Assembly (NCBI RefSeq): GCF_002224365.1
Contig: NZ_CP022437.1
Location: 4,273,423 to 4,337,422, forward strand
Direction of reading: 5' to 3'
DNA length: 64,000 nt
Source: Virgibacillus necropolis
GTDB lineage: Bacteria; Bacillota; Bacilli; Bacillales; Amphibacillaceae
The notes under the pieces were generated by a model. The model worked only from the letters and a program-made list of their open reading frames with translations, made no database searches and was not told where the DNA came from. Positions within the stretch are counted from its first letter, which is position 1. The number at the start of each line of letters is the position of its first letter. Shown here one piece after another: positions 33,823 to 44,093 of the stretch. A program made the translations under genes and the position numbers.

Positions 33823-35226
33823 ATGCAAACCAAAACACTGCCCTATAAATTTATCAAACAAAATGCCGATACGCTAACACCTATCGGAATCTATTCAAAC
33901 CTTAAAGGAAGGAAGAAATTTCTGTTAGAAAGCTCTTTTCCACATGAGAAAAAAGGAAAGTTTTCATTTATTGGTGCTGATCCTTACCAAGAAATTATAG
34001 GTAAAAGTAATCGTACAACTATTTTGGATCATGAAAAAGGAAGCAACAATATAACAGAGTCCCCTCCCTTATCGGTTTTAAAGGAGATACTACCGAAACT
34101 AGAAATTGACATACCGATTCCATTTGTTGGTGGTGCGATTGGGTATATTGGATATGACTCCATTCGCTCTTACGAACAGATCGGCGAGTATTTACAGGAT
34201 AATCTCGACATGCCAGATGTACACCTTATGTTATATAAAAGTGTTATTGCTTTTGACCATCGGAATGAATCTGCTTATTTAATTGCTATGAATCCTGATC
34301 AACAACCTGAAAATATATTGGATGAACGAATAGAAGATTTGAAAAAAGCATTAACTTCGACTACAAATACGAATACAACTAATGATGAAAATATGGTATT
34401 TAAACCTGAGATGAATAAGCGGCAATTTATGGAGAACGTAACGATTGCTAAAAAACACATCCAGCAAGGTGACGCATTTCAGATTGTGTTGTCACAACGG
34501 ATGAAAGCTTCCATCCATGGTGATCCCTTTTCTTTTTACCGAAAACTTAGAAAAGCTAACCCATCACCATATATGTTTTATATCAACTTTGAAACGTATC
34601 AGGTTTTAGGTGCTTCACCGGAAAGCTTAGTCCAAACAACCGGGCGGCATATTGTCACAAATCCAATTGCTGGAACACGTCCAAGGGGCAAGACAGATGT
34701 GGAAGATGAAGAATTAACAAAAGATCTCCTTGGGGACGCGAAAGAAATAGCTGAGCACCGTATGCTAGTCGATTTAAGCCGAAATGACATTGGCCGTGTT
34801 TCTGAAATTGACAGTATCACTATTCCGACTTATATGAATGTGGAAAAGTACCAACATGTGATGCACATCGTATCTGAGGTGCATGGAAGGTTAAATGCTA
34901 ACTATTCAAGCATTGATGCATTAATTGCATGTTTACCTGCAGGAACGGTTTCAGGCGCACCAAAAATACGTGCCATGCAGATTATTAATGACTTAGAAGA
35001 AAGTAAACGAGGTGTCTATGGTGGTGGGATTGGCTATATAAACTTTAACCACGATGTAAATATGGCACTGGCTATCCGCTCGCTCGTTATTAAAGAAAAC
35101 AAAGCATACCTACAAGCTGGTGCCGGTATTGTTTATGATTCTATACCAGAAAATGAATATAAAGAAACACTACACAAGGCGAAATCACTAATGGAGGTGA
35201 ACAACCATGATTCTTCTAATCGATAA
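33823..35226 (+). CDS. trpE: Anthranilate synthase component I
   Basis: The 467-residue protein converts chorismate to anthranilate with ammonia from TrpG. The LLESS segment (about 35-39) is the tryptophan feedback site. C-terminal catalytic motifs [21 protein letters not shown] and [14 protein letters not shown] are intact. AGGAGGAG precedes the ATG. It is the first gene of trpEGDCFBA, behind tandem T-boxes, and its end overlaps trpG by 20 nt. Confidence 0.96.
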   Translation: MQTKTLPYKFIKQNADTLTPIGIYSNLKGRKKFLLESSFPHEKKGKFSFIGADPYQEIIGKSNRTTILDHEKGSNNITESPPLSVLKEILPKLEIDIPIPFVGGAIGYIGYDSIRSYEQIGEYLQDNLDMPDVHLMLYKSVIAFDHRNESAYLIAMNPDQQPENILDERIEDLKKALTSTTNTNTTNDENMVFKPEMNKRQFMENVTIAKKHIQQGDAFQIVLSQRMKASIHGDPFSFYRKLRKANPSPYMFYINFETYQVLGASPESLVQTTGRHIVTNPIAGTRPRGKTDVEDEELTKDLLGDAKEIAEHRMLVDLSRNDIGRVSEIDSITIPTYMNVEKYQHVMHIVSEVHGRLNANYSSIDALIACLPAGTVSGAPKIRAMQIINDLEESKRGVYGGGIGYINFNHDVNMALAIRSLVIKENKAYLQAGAGIVYDSIPENEYKETLHKAKSLMEVNNHDSSNR

Positions 35227-35806
35227 TTATGATTCATTTACCTATAACGTTTATCATTATTTTTCAAGTGAAAATGTAGATGTACAGATATATCGGAACG
35301 ACCAAATAACGAGTAAAGCTGTTGAAGAATTAAATCCTGAAGCAATTATCATATCCCCAGGACCTGGGACACCAGAAACAGCAGGAAATTGCATGGCGAT
35401 TGTTCAGGATTTTTACCAAAAGGTGCCTATTCTCGGGATATGTTTAGGCCATCAAATAATTGCTGCTGCATTAGGCAGTAAAATAAAACAAGCAAATGTA
35501 ATCAAACATGGTAAAACATCTCTGATTACACATAATGGTTCAGGATTATTTAGTTATTTAACACAACCACTAGAAGTGATGCGTTATCACTCGCTAGTCG
35601 TGGACCAAAAAACATTATCAGATGAATTAGAAGTTGTTGCTACATCCATGGATGACAATGAAATTATGGGGATCAAACATTTTCATTATCCAGTATATGG
35701 ATTACAATTTCACCCGGAATCAATTGGGACGTTATCTGGTAAAAATGTTATTCAAAACTTTTTAAAGGAGATCGGAAAGGAGCTTCACTATGAAACAACA
35801 TCTTGA
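35207..35806 (+). CDS. trpG: Anthranilate synthase component II (glutamine amidotransferase)
   Basis: In this 199-residue class I amidotransferase the oxyanion/nucleophile loop is ILGICLGHQ with catalytic Cys, and the His-Glu pair is in LQFHPESIGT. It supplies ammonia to TrpE. In Bacillus subtilis trpG (pabA) sits with folate genes, so its place here inside the trp operon is a difference. It may still be shared with PabB. It overlaps trpE by 20 nt and trpD by 17 nt. Confidence 0.94.
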   Translation: MILLIDNYDSFTYNVYHYFSSENVDVQIYRNDQITSKAVEELNPEAIIISPGPGTPETAGNCMAIVQDFYQKVPILGICLGHQIIAAALGSKIKQANVIKHGKTSLITHNGSGLFSYLTQPLEVMRYHSLVVDQKTLSDELEVVATSMDDNEIMGIKHFHYPVYGLQFHPESIGTLSGKNVIQNFLKEIGKELHYETTS

Positions 35807-36815
35807 AAAATTAATGAATCAAGAAAACTTAACTATAGAAGAAATGAAGCAGGCAACAGAGCATTGCTTCACACCAAACATTACGGATACAGAAATCGCT
35901 TCCCTACTGACGGCATTACGAGCAAAGGGGGAAACAGCGGATGAGGTTGCTGGAATTGTTGATGTTATCCGATCCGAATCACAATCCGTTCCTACCTCCC
36001 TATCTCATGTGATGGATAATTGCGGCACTGGTGGCGATCAATCACACAGCTTTAACATTAGCACAACAGCGGCTTTTATAATTGCTGGTGCAGGTGTTAC
36101 GATTGCAAAGCATGGGAACAGGAGCATCTCCAGCAAAACTGGGAGTGCAGATGTATTGGAACATTTAGGTATATCCCTATCGTTTCAACCTGAACAAACG
36201 GAAGAAATTTTACAAAAAAATGGAATAGCCTTTTTATATGCACCACATATCCATCCTAATCTGAAACGTTTTATGAAGGTTCGAAAGGAATTAGGTCTAC
36301 CAACTATACTTAATCTAATTGGGCCCCTAACAAATCCAGTTGAACTAGATTCACAGCTACTCGGCATTTATCGTCGTGACATGCTAGCGATGATGGCTGA
36401 ATCCTTGAAAAAGCTTGGACGAAGACGTGCATTAGTGGTAAATGGCGCAGGTTACATGGATGAAGCCTCACTTGCCGGAGATAACCATTTGGTATTGCTC
36501 GATAATGGGCAAACATCAGCTTTTACCCTTCACCCGGAAGAGCTTGATTTACCCGTTTATACTAATGAACAAATACGTGGCGGAGATGCGAAAGAAAATG
36601 CCGTTATTTTACAGAATGTTTTACAAGGAAAGCCTGGAGCTTACCTTGATACGGCGGTATTAAATGCAGGACTTGGCCTTTTTGCAAACGGTAAAGCAAC
36701 TACCATAGAAAAAGGTATTGAATTGGCAAGAGAAAGCATTTCCTCAGGTGCTGCTTATGAAAAACTTCAGCGATTAATGGAATACAGCAAGCAAATTCCA
36801 AGTGAGGTGATATAA
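35790..36815 (+). CDS. trpD: Anthranilate phosphoribosyltransferase
   Basis: The 341-residue enzyme transfers phosphoribose from PRPP to anthranilate. The PRPP loop DNCGTGGDQSHSFNIST and the KHGNRSISSKTGSADVLE segment are intact. AAGGAGCTT lies before the ATG, inside the trpG coding end. One nucleotide separates its stop from the trpC start. Confidence 0.95.
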   Translation: MKQHLEKLMNQENLTIEEMKQATEHCFTPNITDTEIASLLTALRAKGETADEVAGIVDVIRSESQSVPTSLSHVMDNCGTGGDQSHSFNISTTAAFIIAGAGVTIAKHGNRSISSKTGSADVLEHLGISLSFQPEQTEEILQKNGIAFLYAPHIHPNLKRFMKVRKELGLPTILNLIGPLTNPVELDSQLLGIYRRDMLAMMAESLKKLGRRRALVVNGAGYMDEASLAGDNHLVLLDNGQTSAFTLHPEELDLPVYTNEQIRGGDAKENAVILQNVLQGKPGAYLDTAVLNAGLGLFANGKATTIEKGIELARESISSGAAYEKLQRLMEYSKQIPSEVI

Positions 36816-36816
36816 G

Positions 36817-37611
36817 ATGACCATTTTAGATAAGATTATTGCGCAAAAGAAAATGGAAGTGGAGCAGCTTAAGGCTAATGGGTTTGAACGTTTTAGTGAT
36901 TCTCTTAAAAAAGTTGAGTCAATTTTTCCAGGTAGTGACTCGATGCATATTATCTCGGAAATAAAGCGCTCCTCTCCATCAAAAGGAGCAATTGATATGG
37001 CTGTGGATCCAGTATCGCGGGCCAAACAATATGAAAAGTTCGGAGCTAGTGCGATTTCAGTACTAACAGATAAAACCTTTTTCAATGGCTCTATGGAAGA
37101 TTTACGAGCAGTTCGGGAGGCAGTTGACCTTCCCCTTCTTTGTAAGGACTTTATGATCGACACGATTCAGATTGATCAGGCGAAAAATGCCGGGGCGACT
37201 ATTATTTTACTAATTGTTGCTGCCTTATCAGAAAGCAAGCTACGTGAGCTATACCATTATGCAAAACAGCATGATTTAGAAGTGCTTTGCGAGGTCCACA
37301 ATGAAGCTGAAATGGAAGTGGCAATTAATTTAGGGGCTAACTTGATCGGGGTCAATAATCGTAATTTAAAAACGTTTGAAGTTGATTTAAATGTGACCGA
37401 AAAGCTAGCACCAATGATCAGAGAATCTTCCACTACACTTATTAGTGAAAGTGGCATTAGATCCCGTGCGGATGTAGAGCGTGCTGCACAAGCAGGAGCA
37501 AAGGGCATTCTTGTCGGGGAGACACTAATGAGGTCAGATGACTTAGCTGCAACATTTCTTGATCTACAAGTACCTCTTCCATCAAAAGGAGTGAATTCTA
37601 ATGCTCGTTAA
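36817..37611 (+). CDS. trpC: Indole-3-glycerol phosphate synthase
   Basis: The 264-residue TIM barrel closes the indole ring. ISEIKRSSPSKGAI carries the catalytic Lys; LCKDFMIDTIQ and LIGVNNRNLKTFEVD are family strands; the phosphate site is LVGETLMRS. It overlaps trpF by 11 nt. Confidence 0.95.
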   Translation: MTILDKIIAQKKMEVEQLKANGFERFSDSLKKVESIFPGSDSMHIISEIKRSSPSKGAIDMAVDPVSRAKQYEKFGASAISVLTDKTFFNGSMEDLRAVREAVDLPLLCKDFMIDTIQIDQAKNAGATIILLIVAALSESKLRELYHYAKQHDLEVLCEVHNEAEMEVAINLGANLIGVNNRNLKTFEVDLNVTEKLAPMIRESSTTLISESGIRSRADVERAAQAGAKGILVGETLMRSDDLAATFLDLQVPLPSKGVNSNAR

Positions 37612-38200
37612 AACGTGCGGAATTATGACGAAGGAAGCGGCGGATACGGCAGTCCAGACAGGGGCAGATTTTATCGGCTTTGTTTTTGCCCCTAGCAAGC
37701 GATACATGACAGCCGACCAGGCCGCGGAAATTGCTAAAACAATACCCCAATCTGTTAAGAAGGTAGGAGTTTTTGTAAACGAAACGGCGGAATCAATCAC
37801 ATCCATTGCGGAAAAAGTAGGATTAGATTACATCCAACTTCATGGAGATGAACCAGCGGATTTTGCTGAGCAACTGCCCTATTCTATTATCAAAGCATTT
37901 CCAGCAACACCAGATAGTTTTGCCCAAATAAAAGACTATCCGTGTGACTACTATTTAATTGACAGTCCCTTTGGTAGCAATCGTGGCGGCAATGGCACAA
38001 TGTTTGATTGGGCCATTTTAAAGGAATTAAATTTGGATACGAATAAATTAATTTTAGCTGGTGGGCTTACACCTGAAAATGTTCAACAAGCTATCAGCCT
38101 GACGGAGCCAATTGGTGTCGATGTTTCAAGTGGTATAGAAACAAACGGTAGTAAAGACCTTAGCAAAATCAAAAATTTTATTGTAAAAGCGAAAGGATGA
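37601..38200 (+). CDS. trpF: Phosphoribosylanthranilate isomerase
   Basis: The 199-residue TIM barrel does the Amadori rearrangement of the pathway. The catalytic Cys is in KTCGIM, with GFVFAPSKR and LAGGLTPENV following; the general acid Asp lies in YLIDSPFG. It starts inside the trpC end with AAAGGAG upstream, and ends 6 nt before trpB. Confidence 0.95.
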   Translation: MLVKTCGIMTKEAADTAVQTGADFIGFVFAPSKRYMTADQAAEIAKTIPQSVKKVGVFVNETAESITSIAEKVGLDYIQLHGDEPADFAEQLPYSIIKAFPATPDSFAQIKDYPCDYYLIDSPFGSNRGGNGTMFDWAILKELNLDTNKLILAGGLTPENVQQAISLTEPIGVDVSSGIETNGSKDLSKIKNFIVKAKG

Positions 38201-38206
38201 TTAAAA

Positions 38207-39412
38207 ATGGCGACCTATTCAATGCCTGATAAAACTGGACGTTACGGTAGCTTTGGAGGAAGATTTGTTCCAGAACTATTGATGCCTGCACTAATTGAAC
38301 TTGAGAAGGCATATGAGGACGCAATGCAGGATCCTAGTTTTATAGAAGAAGTGAACTACTATCTAAAAGACTATGTCGGACGGGAAACCCCTATTTACTA
38401 CGCTGAAAACTTAACCAAAATGCTTGGCGGACCAAAGATATTTTTGAAAAGAGAAGATTTAAATCATACTGGTGCCCACAAAATAAATAATACAGTTGGG
38501 CAAGCCTTGTTGACGCTTCGCATGGGCAAGAAAAAAGTGGTTGCCGAAACAGGAGCTGGCCAGCACGGTGTTGCCACAGCTACGGTTTGCGCGCTTTTAG
38601 GATTAGAGTGTGTCGTGTTCATGGGCGAAGAGGATATCCGCAGACAGAAGCTAAACGTTTTCCGGATGGAGCTCTTAGGTGCCCGAGTTGAAAGTGTCTC
38701 ACAGGGAAGCGGAACACTAAAAGATGCGGTAAATGAAGCATTGCGTTACTGGGTCAGTCATGTTGATGACACGCATTATATTTTAGGATCTGTTGTAGGA
38801 CCACATCCATTCCCAAAAATTGTTCGGGATCTTCAATCAGTTATTGGTGACGAAACCAAGAAACAAATACTCGATCAAACTAGCAAACTACCAGACGCTG
38901 TTATTGCCTGCGTTGGTGGCGGTAGTAATGCGATGGGTATGTTTTATCCATTTATTCAAGATGAATCGGTTGCATTATACGGCGTGGAAGCTGGTGGTTC
39001 AGGTATCGAAACCAACAAACATGCTGCAACCTTAACAGCTGGAAAAATTGGTGTCTTGCATGGAACCATGTCACATTTACTGCAGGATGATCACGGGCAA
39101 ATTGAGGAAGCTCATTCGATCTCAGCAGGACTTGATTACCCTGGTGTAGGTCCAGAGCATAGTCATTTACACGAAACGTCTCGTGTTACGTACACGTCCA
39201 TAACAGATCAAGAAGCGTTAGAGGCCTTTCAGGTATTATCAAAAAAAGAAGGTATTATTCCAGCATTAGAAAGCGCACATGCGGTCGCGTTTGCTATGAA
39301 ACATGCTAAATCAATGAATGAGGACCAATCATTAGTAATTTGTTTATCTGGTCGTGGGGACAAAGATGTAGATCAGGTTAAAGAAGCATTGGAGGGAAAT
39401 GACAATGAGTAA
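38207..39412 (+). CDS. trpB: Tryptophan synthase beta subunit
   Basis: This 401-residue PLP enzyme joins indole and serine. The PLP lysine is in HTGAHKINN, the glycine-rich phosphate loop is [10 protein letters not shown], and the [10 protein letters not shown] segment lines the active site. It is a TrpB1-type sequence expected to pair with TrpA, which it overlaps by 14 nt. Confidence 0.97.
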   Translation: MATYSMPDKTGRYGSFGGRFVPELLMPALIELEKAYEDAMQDPSFIEEVNYYLKDYVGRETPIYYAENLTKMLGGPKIFLKREDLNHTGAHKINNTVGQALLTLRMGKKKVVAETGAGQHGVATATVCALLGLECVVFMGEEDIRRQKLNVFRMELLGARVESVSQGSGTLKDAVNEALRYWVSHVDDTHYILGSVVGPHPFPKIVRDLQSVIGDETKKQILDQTSKLPDAVIACVGGGSNAMGMFYPFIQDESVALYGVEAGGSGIETNKHAATLTAGKIGVLHGTMSHLLQDDHGQIEEAHSISAGLDYPGVGPEHSHLHETSRVTYTSITDQEALEAFQVLSKKEGIIPALESAHAVAFAMKHAKSMNEDQSLVICLSGRGDKDVDQVKEALEGNDNE

Positions 39413-40178
39413 ATCGTATATCGATCAGGCTTTTCAAGAAAAACTTGCTAACAATCAAAAACTATTTGTCCCCTATATTATGGCTGGTGATGGTGGACTC
39501 GAAAACTTAAATGATCGAATTGATTTCCTACAATCTTGTGGTGCTAGCGCTGTCGAACTAGGCATTCCATTTTCAGATCCTGTAGCAGATGGACCGACTA
39601 TTCAGAATGCTGGCTTACGAGCGCTTGCTAACGGAACGAATTTAGCAGGAGTTCTTGAAACTCTAGCGAATAACAAAGAAAATAGAGGTATTCCTATTAT
39701 TTTGATGACCTATTTTAATCCGATTTATACTTACGGGGTTGAGCGATTTGCAAATGACTGCGCGGAAGCTGGAGTTGATGGCGTGATCATACCGGATTTA
39801 CCGCTTGAAGAAGAAGCATTAATTGGTGGATTTTTAACAGAAAAGTCTATTGCCTTTGTAAGACTAGCTGCATTAACTAGTGGTGAAGAACGACTTGCCG
39901 AAATAGCAAAGCGCTCAGAAGGATTTTTATACGCAGTATCCGTTACAGGAACAACCGGAGCTAAGGCATCGCACAGTGACACTGTGAAGGGCTTTTTACA
40001 GGGCTTAAAAAAAGTATCTGAGATTCCTGTTTTGGCTGGATTCGGTGTTTCAAATTCAGACCAGGCAAAAGAATTAGGTGGAAATTGTGATGGTGTTATT
40101 GTCGGTAGTAAGATTGTAGATTTATTCCATGAAGGGAAAACGAATGAAATTAGCGAGTTGATAAAGAATAGCTTGTAG
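39399..40178 (+). CDS. trpA: Tryptophan synthase alpha subunit
   Basis: The 259-residue TIM barrel cleaves indole-glycerol phosphate and channels indole to TrpB. The family motif [14 protein letters not shown] contains the catalytic acid region, with a second catalytic Asp in [11 protein letters not shown]. The phosphate loop GFGVSNSDQ and [10 protein letters not shown] are intact. It is the last gene of the operon. Confidence 0.96.
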   Translation: MTMSKSYIDQAFQEKLANNQKLFVPYIMAGDGGLENLNDRIDFLQSCGASAVELGIPFSDPVADGPTIQNAGLRALANGTNLAGVLETLANNKENRGIPIILMTYFNPIYTYGVERFANDCAEAGVDGVIIPDLPLEEEALIGGFLTEKSIAFVRLAALTSGEERLAEIAKRSEGFLYAVSVTGTTGAKASHSDTVKGFLQGLKKVSEIPVLAGFGVSNSDQAKELGGNCDGVIVGSKIVDLFHEGKTNEISELIKNSL

Positions 40179-40218
40179 TAGGATAATAGAACCGTTATAT
40201 CAATTGACTTCTTTGTTT

Positions 40219-40269
40219 AAAAAAGCACACGTTGTAATGTGAATTCATCATCACAGCGTGTGCTTTTTT
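40219..40269 (+). terminator. Intrinsic terminator of the trp operon
   Basis: The perfect 13-bp stem AAAAAAGCACACG (40219-40231 with 40257-40269) carries an inner AT-rich loop and T-run. Confidence 0.85.
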
Positions 40270-40279
40270 CTATTAAGCA

Positions 40280-40695
40280 TTATTTCTTCACAATCGGAAT
40301 CCAAACTTCACAGCGATAATCTTCAGAGCTAGTATCACCTTTCGTTGAATATACTTCTAGCTCAGGTCCATCAGCATGCTCATAGCCTGTTGATGGGAAC
40401 CATTCGGAAAATATCCGATCCCATGTTTTTGGAATTGCGTCAGGCATTGCTCCAACCGATTCGAACACAGCCCATGTGGATGCTGGAATCTTCTTTTCTT
40501 CCCAATCTGAGGGGATATCATGTCTGTTTTTTCAGCACAAATGAAATAGGTTAGTTTCTCCTGCATAGCATCAAACTCCATACAGGCACCAATTACCCCG
40601 ATTGACCCGCAATCCTTTTCAAGCTCATCTAATCCAACTTTAGCATTCCAGTAATCTGCTATCCTGTCATTCCGTGCTTTTTGAAGACAGTTTCT
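40280..40695 (-). pseudogene. GyrI-like / effector-binding domain protein, truncated and frameshifted
   Basis: Two overlapping frames together encode one domain: KARNDRIADYWNAKVG to YFICAEKTD in one, then PSDWEEKKIPASTWAVFESV to the C-terminal CEVWIPIVKK in another. The shift falls in or just after a run of six A (GAAAAAACAGA); one extra A would restore the frame. The N-terminal ~40 residues usual for this domain are missing, and the frame begins right after the stop codon of the S66 gene upstream. Intact homologues bind small cationic ligands. Confidence 0.78.
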
Positions 40696-41709
40696 TTAGT
40701 TAAACCACTGTTCTATTTTGCCTTTTCCATCTTTCACTTCGACTTCAGCATAGGCACCATTAATAAGCGTCATTTGTGGTGGGACGTGACCACAATCAAT
40801 GTCATATATAATTGGTACCTTTAAGTCTTGTTCTAAATCATTATATACATCTTTTATATCATAGTTCTCTACCGTATCATTGGCACTACTTCTACCGAAC
40901 ATGATACCAGAACAATTATCAAACCAGCCCGCTAACCTCATTTGGACAAGCGTTCTCCGTAAGTTAGTTGTCGCTAAATTACAGTTTTCGAAATACCATA
41001 AAATAGGCTCATTATGGATAAATTCTTTCTGGTACTCATCGATATTACCATAAGGGGTTCCAATCAAATGACTAATAACATCAATACATCCTCCTAGCAA
41101 TCTACCTTTTAGTGTTACGTTTTCGTCTGATAAAGTTTTCAACGTAGTTTTCTCGGTTAAATGAAATACTTCAGGAGATGGATGCTCATGATCCCACTTT
41201 TCTTGAAATTTATCTGATGAATATTGGATGACCGACTCTCCTTCTTTCGTGGCCAAAACTTCCTCCCACATTACGGTTGTCGTATCTGAATATTCGCCAC
41301 GTAGATCTACAAAATTAGTTCCATGTGCTGTCGCCATTCCAGTTTTCAATGTAGTGGCAAGCAGTAAAACACTTGTATCTGAATAGCCAAGAATCCACTT
41401 ATTCTTAAAAGACTCAAAATCTAGCATATCAATTATTTCGATGAGAAGCTCCCCGCCCCATGGAGGGATAATAACGTCTACACTATTGTCTTGCATCATG
41501 CGATTAAATTCTTTTGCTCGTGTTTCAGCGGGAGCTGATTTTGCCCTATCTTGTGTCCACACGGTTTCCCCGCAGATTACCGGATATCCTCTTTCCTCGC
41601 TTCGACTGACCGCTTGTTTAAACATATCATGCAACTCAAGTTCCACACCTGACGACGGTGCGGTAACTCCTACTGTTCCACACTTTTGTAACAATGGATA
41701 CGTAATCAT
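40696..41709 (-). CDS. S66-family LD-carboxypeptidase / MccF-like serine peptidase
   Basis: The 337-residue protein has the S66 nucleophile elbow GYSDTS (Ser110), a central Glu region (EPILWYFENCN) and His308 in DCGHVPPQ. The family includes muramoyl-tetrapeptide carboxypeptidases and MccF-type immunity enzymes. The C-terminal half resembles the MccF branch more, so substrate is open. No signal peptide is present. GGGAGG lies before the ATG at 41709; the open frame to 41751 lacks a ribosome site. Confidence 0.85.
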   Translation of the reverse strand: MITYPLLQKCGTVGVTAPSSGVELELHDMFKQAVSRSEERGYPVICGETVWTQDRAKSAPAETRAKEFNRMMQDNSVDVIIPPWGGELLIEIIDMLDFESFKNKWILGYSDTSVLLLATTLKTGMATAHGTNFVDLRGEYSDTTTVMWEEVLATKEGESVIQYSSDKFQEKWDHEHPSPEVFHLTEKTTLKTLSDENVTLKGRLLGGCIDVISHLIGTPYGNIDEYQKEFIHNEPILWYFENCNLATTNLRRTLVQMRLAGWFDNCSGIMFGRSSANDTVENYDIKDVYNDLEQDLKVPIIYDIDCGHVPPQMTLINGAYAEVEVKDGKGKIEQWFN

Positions 41710-41768
41710 AATAGGCCTCCCAAAATTAATGTTTCTATTAGTATAACGCAAAAGATTTTTTATGTATC

Positions 41769-41815
41769 AAAAAAAATAAAGCCAGCCTGCAAATAAAATG
41801 CAGCACACTGGCTTT
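41769..41815 (-). terminator. Intrinsic terminator of the BsuPI-like lipoprotein gene
   Basis: AAAGCCAG pairs with CTGGCTTT, with an inner CTGCA/TGCAG stem. On the minus strand a run of U follows (41770-41778). Confidence 0.75.
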
Positions 41816-42309
41816 TAATTTTTTTCAATCGTAAATGTCGTTTTTGCTTTCAACACGGGTTCAGTATGCAATATAGCTGTTAAGGAATACGTACCCTGCT
41901 GCAATTTTTTTGGTATCTGCAGTTTAAATTCGACCTCTTCCGCTTGTTTTAATGTGATCGGATGCTTCTGTTCGTACTGGGCTTTACTTTGTGCCTTTTG
42001 GAAGATTGTCTCCCCATCTTCATTGGTGATGACGTATTCATACGATGTTTTACCTGTTAAAATTAGTTCCTTTACCTGTTCTGTTTGATTTTTTATCTTA
42101 AAAATCGCGTGGTCTCTTTCAACCTGAAGTGTCGCTTCCAATTCACCTGCAACAATGCCTCCACTACTGACAGAGGAATCACCATTCTCGTTTATGTTTC
42201 CCTGGTTCTCGTTAGATTTGTCACTGGCTTCGTTATTCTGCTCTTGTTGGTTGCAAGCAGCTAATACCATTATAAGGATTAAAAATAACGACAGTCGGAT
42301 AAAGGGCAT
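41815..42309 (-). CDS. Lipoprotein with BsuPI-type proteinase-inhibitor domain
   Basis: The 164-residue protein has a lipobox VLAA-Cys19 followed by a Glu/Asn/Ser-rich linker and a beta-sandwich domain (HAIFKIKNQTEQVKELILTG, LQQGTYSLTAILHTEP) like BsuPI, the Bacillus intracellular proteinase inhibitor. Here it is anchored outside the membrane and lies just downstream of a secreted M4 protease on the same strand, which fits a protective role. That link is inferred. The ATG at 42309 has GGAG upstream; a GTG two codons earlier is less well spaced. Confidence 0.75.
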   Translation of the reverse strand: MPFIRLSLFLILIMVLAACNQQEQNNEASDKSNENQGNINENGDSSVSSGGIVAGELEATLQVERDHAIFKIKNQTEQVKELILTGKTSYEYVITNEDGETIFQKAQSKAQYEQKHPITLKQAEEVEFKLQIPKKLQQGTYSLTAILHTEPVLKAKTTFTIEKN

Positions 42310-42357
42310 TAGCACATCTCCTTTTGGCTCATTTTAACGGTTGAGCAAATCTATATA

Positions 42358-42395
42358 GTGAAAATAATGCCGACATTTTGCCGACATTATTTCAC
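42358..42395 (-). terminator. Hairpin downstream of the M4 protease gene
   Basis: GTGAAATAATG pairs with CATTATTTTCAC, and the loop contains two TGTCGGCA direct repeats. There is no U-run, so termination is uncertain. Confidence 0.4.
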
Positions 42396-42413
42396 TTAAC
42401 TTAAACATTTTTC

Positions 42414-44093
42414 CTAGTATACCCCTACATTATTCCAAGCATCCTCCACAGCATTGTATTCTGAACCATAACCATAGTAGTCAGCTGTAGATTGAAGCAA
42501 TGCTGCACGTGTGTCGCTAAAATTGCTGTATGGTCCTAAGTAAACGGTAAGTGCACGATAATAGATTTTTTGTGCTTTAGATACACCTATACTGTTAATT
42601 GTGTTGTACCCAGCCTTATTCGGTATTCCACTGTTCGTGTGAACACCGCCATTGTCGGAATTCGTATAAACGTAATCCCTCATATGACCAGGCTGCCCGT
42701 AAGCTGGTGGGTTGGAAAGACTTCTTAGTGCATCGCCTGATCTTCCAGGTGTGTACACATCTTCTCCAAGTAGGTAGTCCTCTCCTTCAACAAACACGGA
42801 AAATACGTCTGACATAGACTCGTTTAATGCACCAGGTTGATCCTGGTAAACAAGATCTGCTGAATAATCGGTGACCGCATGAGTTAACTCATGGGCCACG
42901 ATATCAAGTGCTCCTGAAAGTGGTGCGAATGTAGATCCGTCACCATCACCATAAACCATTTGTTGTCCATTCCAGAATGCGTTGTTGTAGTTGGAACCAT
43001 AGTGTACCGTTGATCTTATGGTAGACCCGTTTCCATCAAAGCTATTGCGCCCGAAAGTATCATAAAAGTAGTCATACACTTGATCTGCATAAGCATGAGC
43101 ATCTACGTCTGCCCCTTGAGAATTTGCGGTATAGGCATTATTGCTGTCAGCTGAACGATAGCCAGGTAAGCTTGTCCCATTGTTCGCCGTAAACGTTTCA
43201 ATGACACCTTTCATTGGATTGGTTACATTATATAAAAAATAAGTTCCGTTTGATAAATAGGTATCCAGTTCTTTATAATCACCAAGCACCCCGTATCCGT
43301 AACCATTTGCTGCGCCTGCATCCGTTACTGCGTTGTACGAGTCAACCACTGAACCATCTTTTGCATCAATGAAAATCTGCCAATTCCCTGGTTCAGGGTA
43401 AATGAATTGAAGTTCAACATGATAAGCTAGTTTACTAGTACCTTCCTGCGAATAAACCACTAGTTCTGCTTTTTCTGCCGTGTTTTTCACGATTGAATTT
43501 GATAGTTTACTAGCTTCTTTTAATACTTTCTTGTCTTTCTTCATTGCTTTAGTTTCTTTTTTAGTCAACCCAATCGATTTCCATGCATGTTCAATTGCAG
43601 CATTTTCAGGCAAGTCCGCTTTCATATTACTGTCTATTTCTTTAGCAGCCTCAGGGTGAACCTCACCCGTAACAGCAGTAACGATGTCTCTTTCATTCGT
43701 ATGAACTGTAAACCTTGCACCGTAGACCGGAACGCCATCAACGGATTGAACAAACTCATAATGCGTCATGCCAAGATCGTCTGTCGATTTCTCAACAAAT
43801 GAAAGATCAGCAGCTGGGTCTAACTTGTAAAGCTCCCTTTTATCGTTTAAATATTGCTTTACTTCCCCGACACCTTTTACAGGTTCTCCAGATAACGTTC
43901 CTGAAACAAATGTTGGCGCATTTTTGTCCTTATTCCAAACTACATCAAAATTCGACTTTGTCATCGACTTCATTTCCTGAAGAGCCTTTTCGCTAGTCTC
44001 GGCAGCCCCAGCAGCACCTGCAAACCCAGTTAAACTCAAACTTAACGCCAAGGCTGTTCCAGTCATCGCTTTCTTTAGATTTCCCTTTTTCAA
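42414..44093 (-). CDS. Secreted M4 neutral metalloprotease (bacillolysin/thermolysin family)
   Basis: The 559-residue preproprotein has a Sec signal peptide (ALSLSLTGFAGAAGAAE), an FTP/PepSY propeptide to about residue 245, and the M4 catalytic domain. Zinc ligands are His401 and His405 (HELTH) and Glu425; His485 (GGVHTNSG) is the transition-state histidine. The start is TTG with AAAGGTG upstream. No C-terminal extension domain is present. A perfect cre motif lies 120 bp upstream, implying glucose repression. Confidence 0.93.
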   Translation of the reverse strand: MKKGNLKKAMTGTALALSLSLTGFAGAAGAAETSEKALQEMKSMTKSNFDVVWNKDKNAPTFVSGTLSGEPVKGVGEVKQYLNDKRELYKLDPAADLSFVEKSTDDLGMTHYEFVQSVDGVPVYGARFTVHTNERDIVTAVTGEVHPEAAKEIDSNMKADLPENAAIEHAWKSIGLTKKETKAMKKDKKVLKEASKLSNSIVKNTAEKAELVVYSQEGTSKLAYHVELQFIYPEPGNWQIFIDAKDGSVVDSYNAVTDAGAANGYGYGVLGDYKELDTYLSNGTYFLYNVTNPMKGVIETFTANNGTSLPGYRSADSNNAYTANSQGADVDAHAYADQVYDYFYDTFGRNSFDGNGSTIRSTVHYGSNYNNAFWNGQQMVYGDGDGSTFAPLSGALDIVAHELTHAVTDYSADLVYQDQPGALNESMSDVFSVFVEGEDYLLGEDVYTPGRSGDALRSLSNPPAYGQPGHMRDYVYTNSDNGGVHTNSGIPNKAGYNTINSIGVSKAQKIYYRALTVYLGPYSNFSDTRAALLQSTADYYGYGSEYNAVEDAWNNVGVY

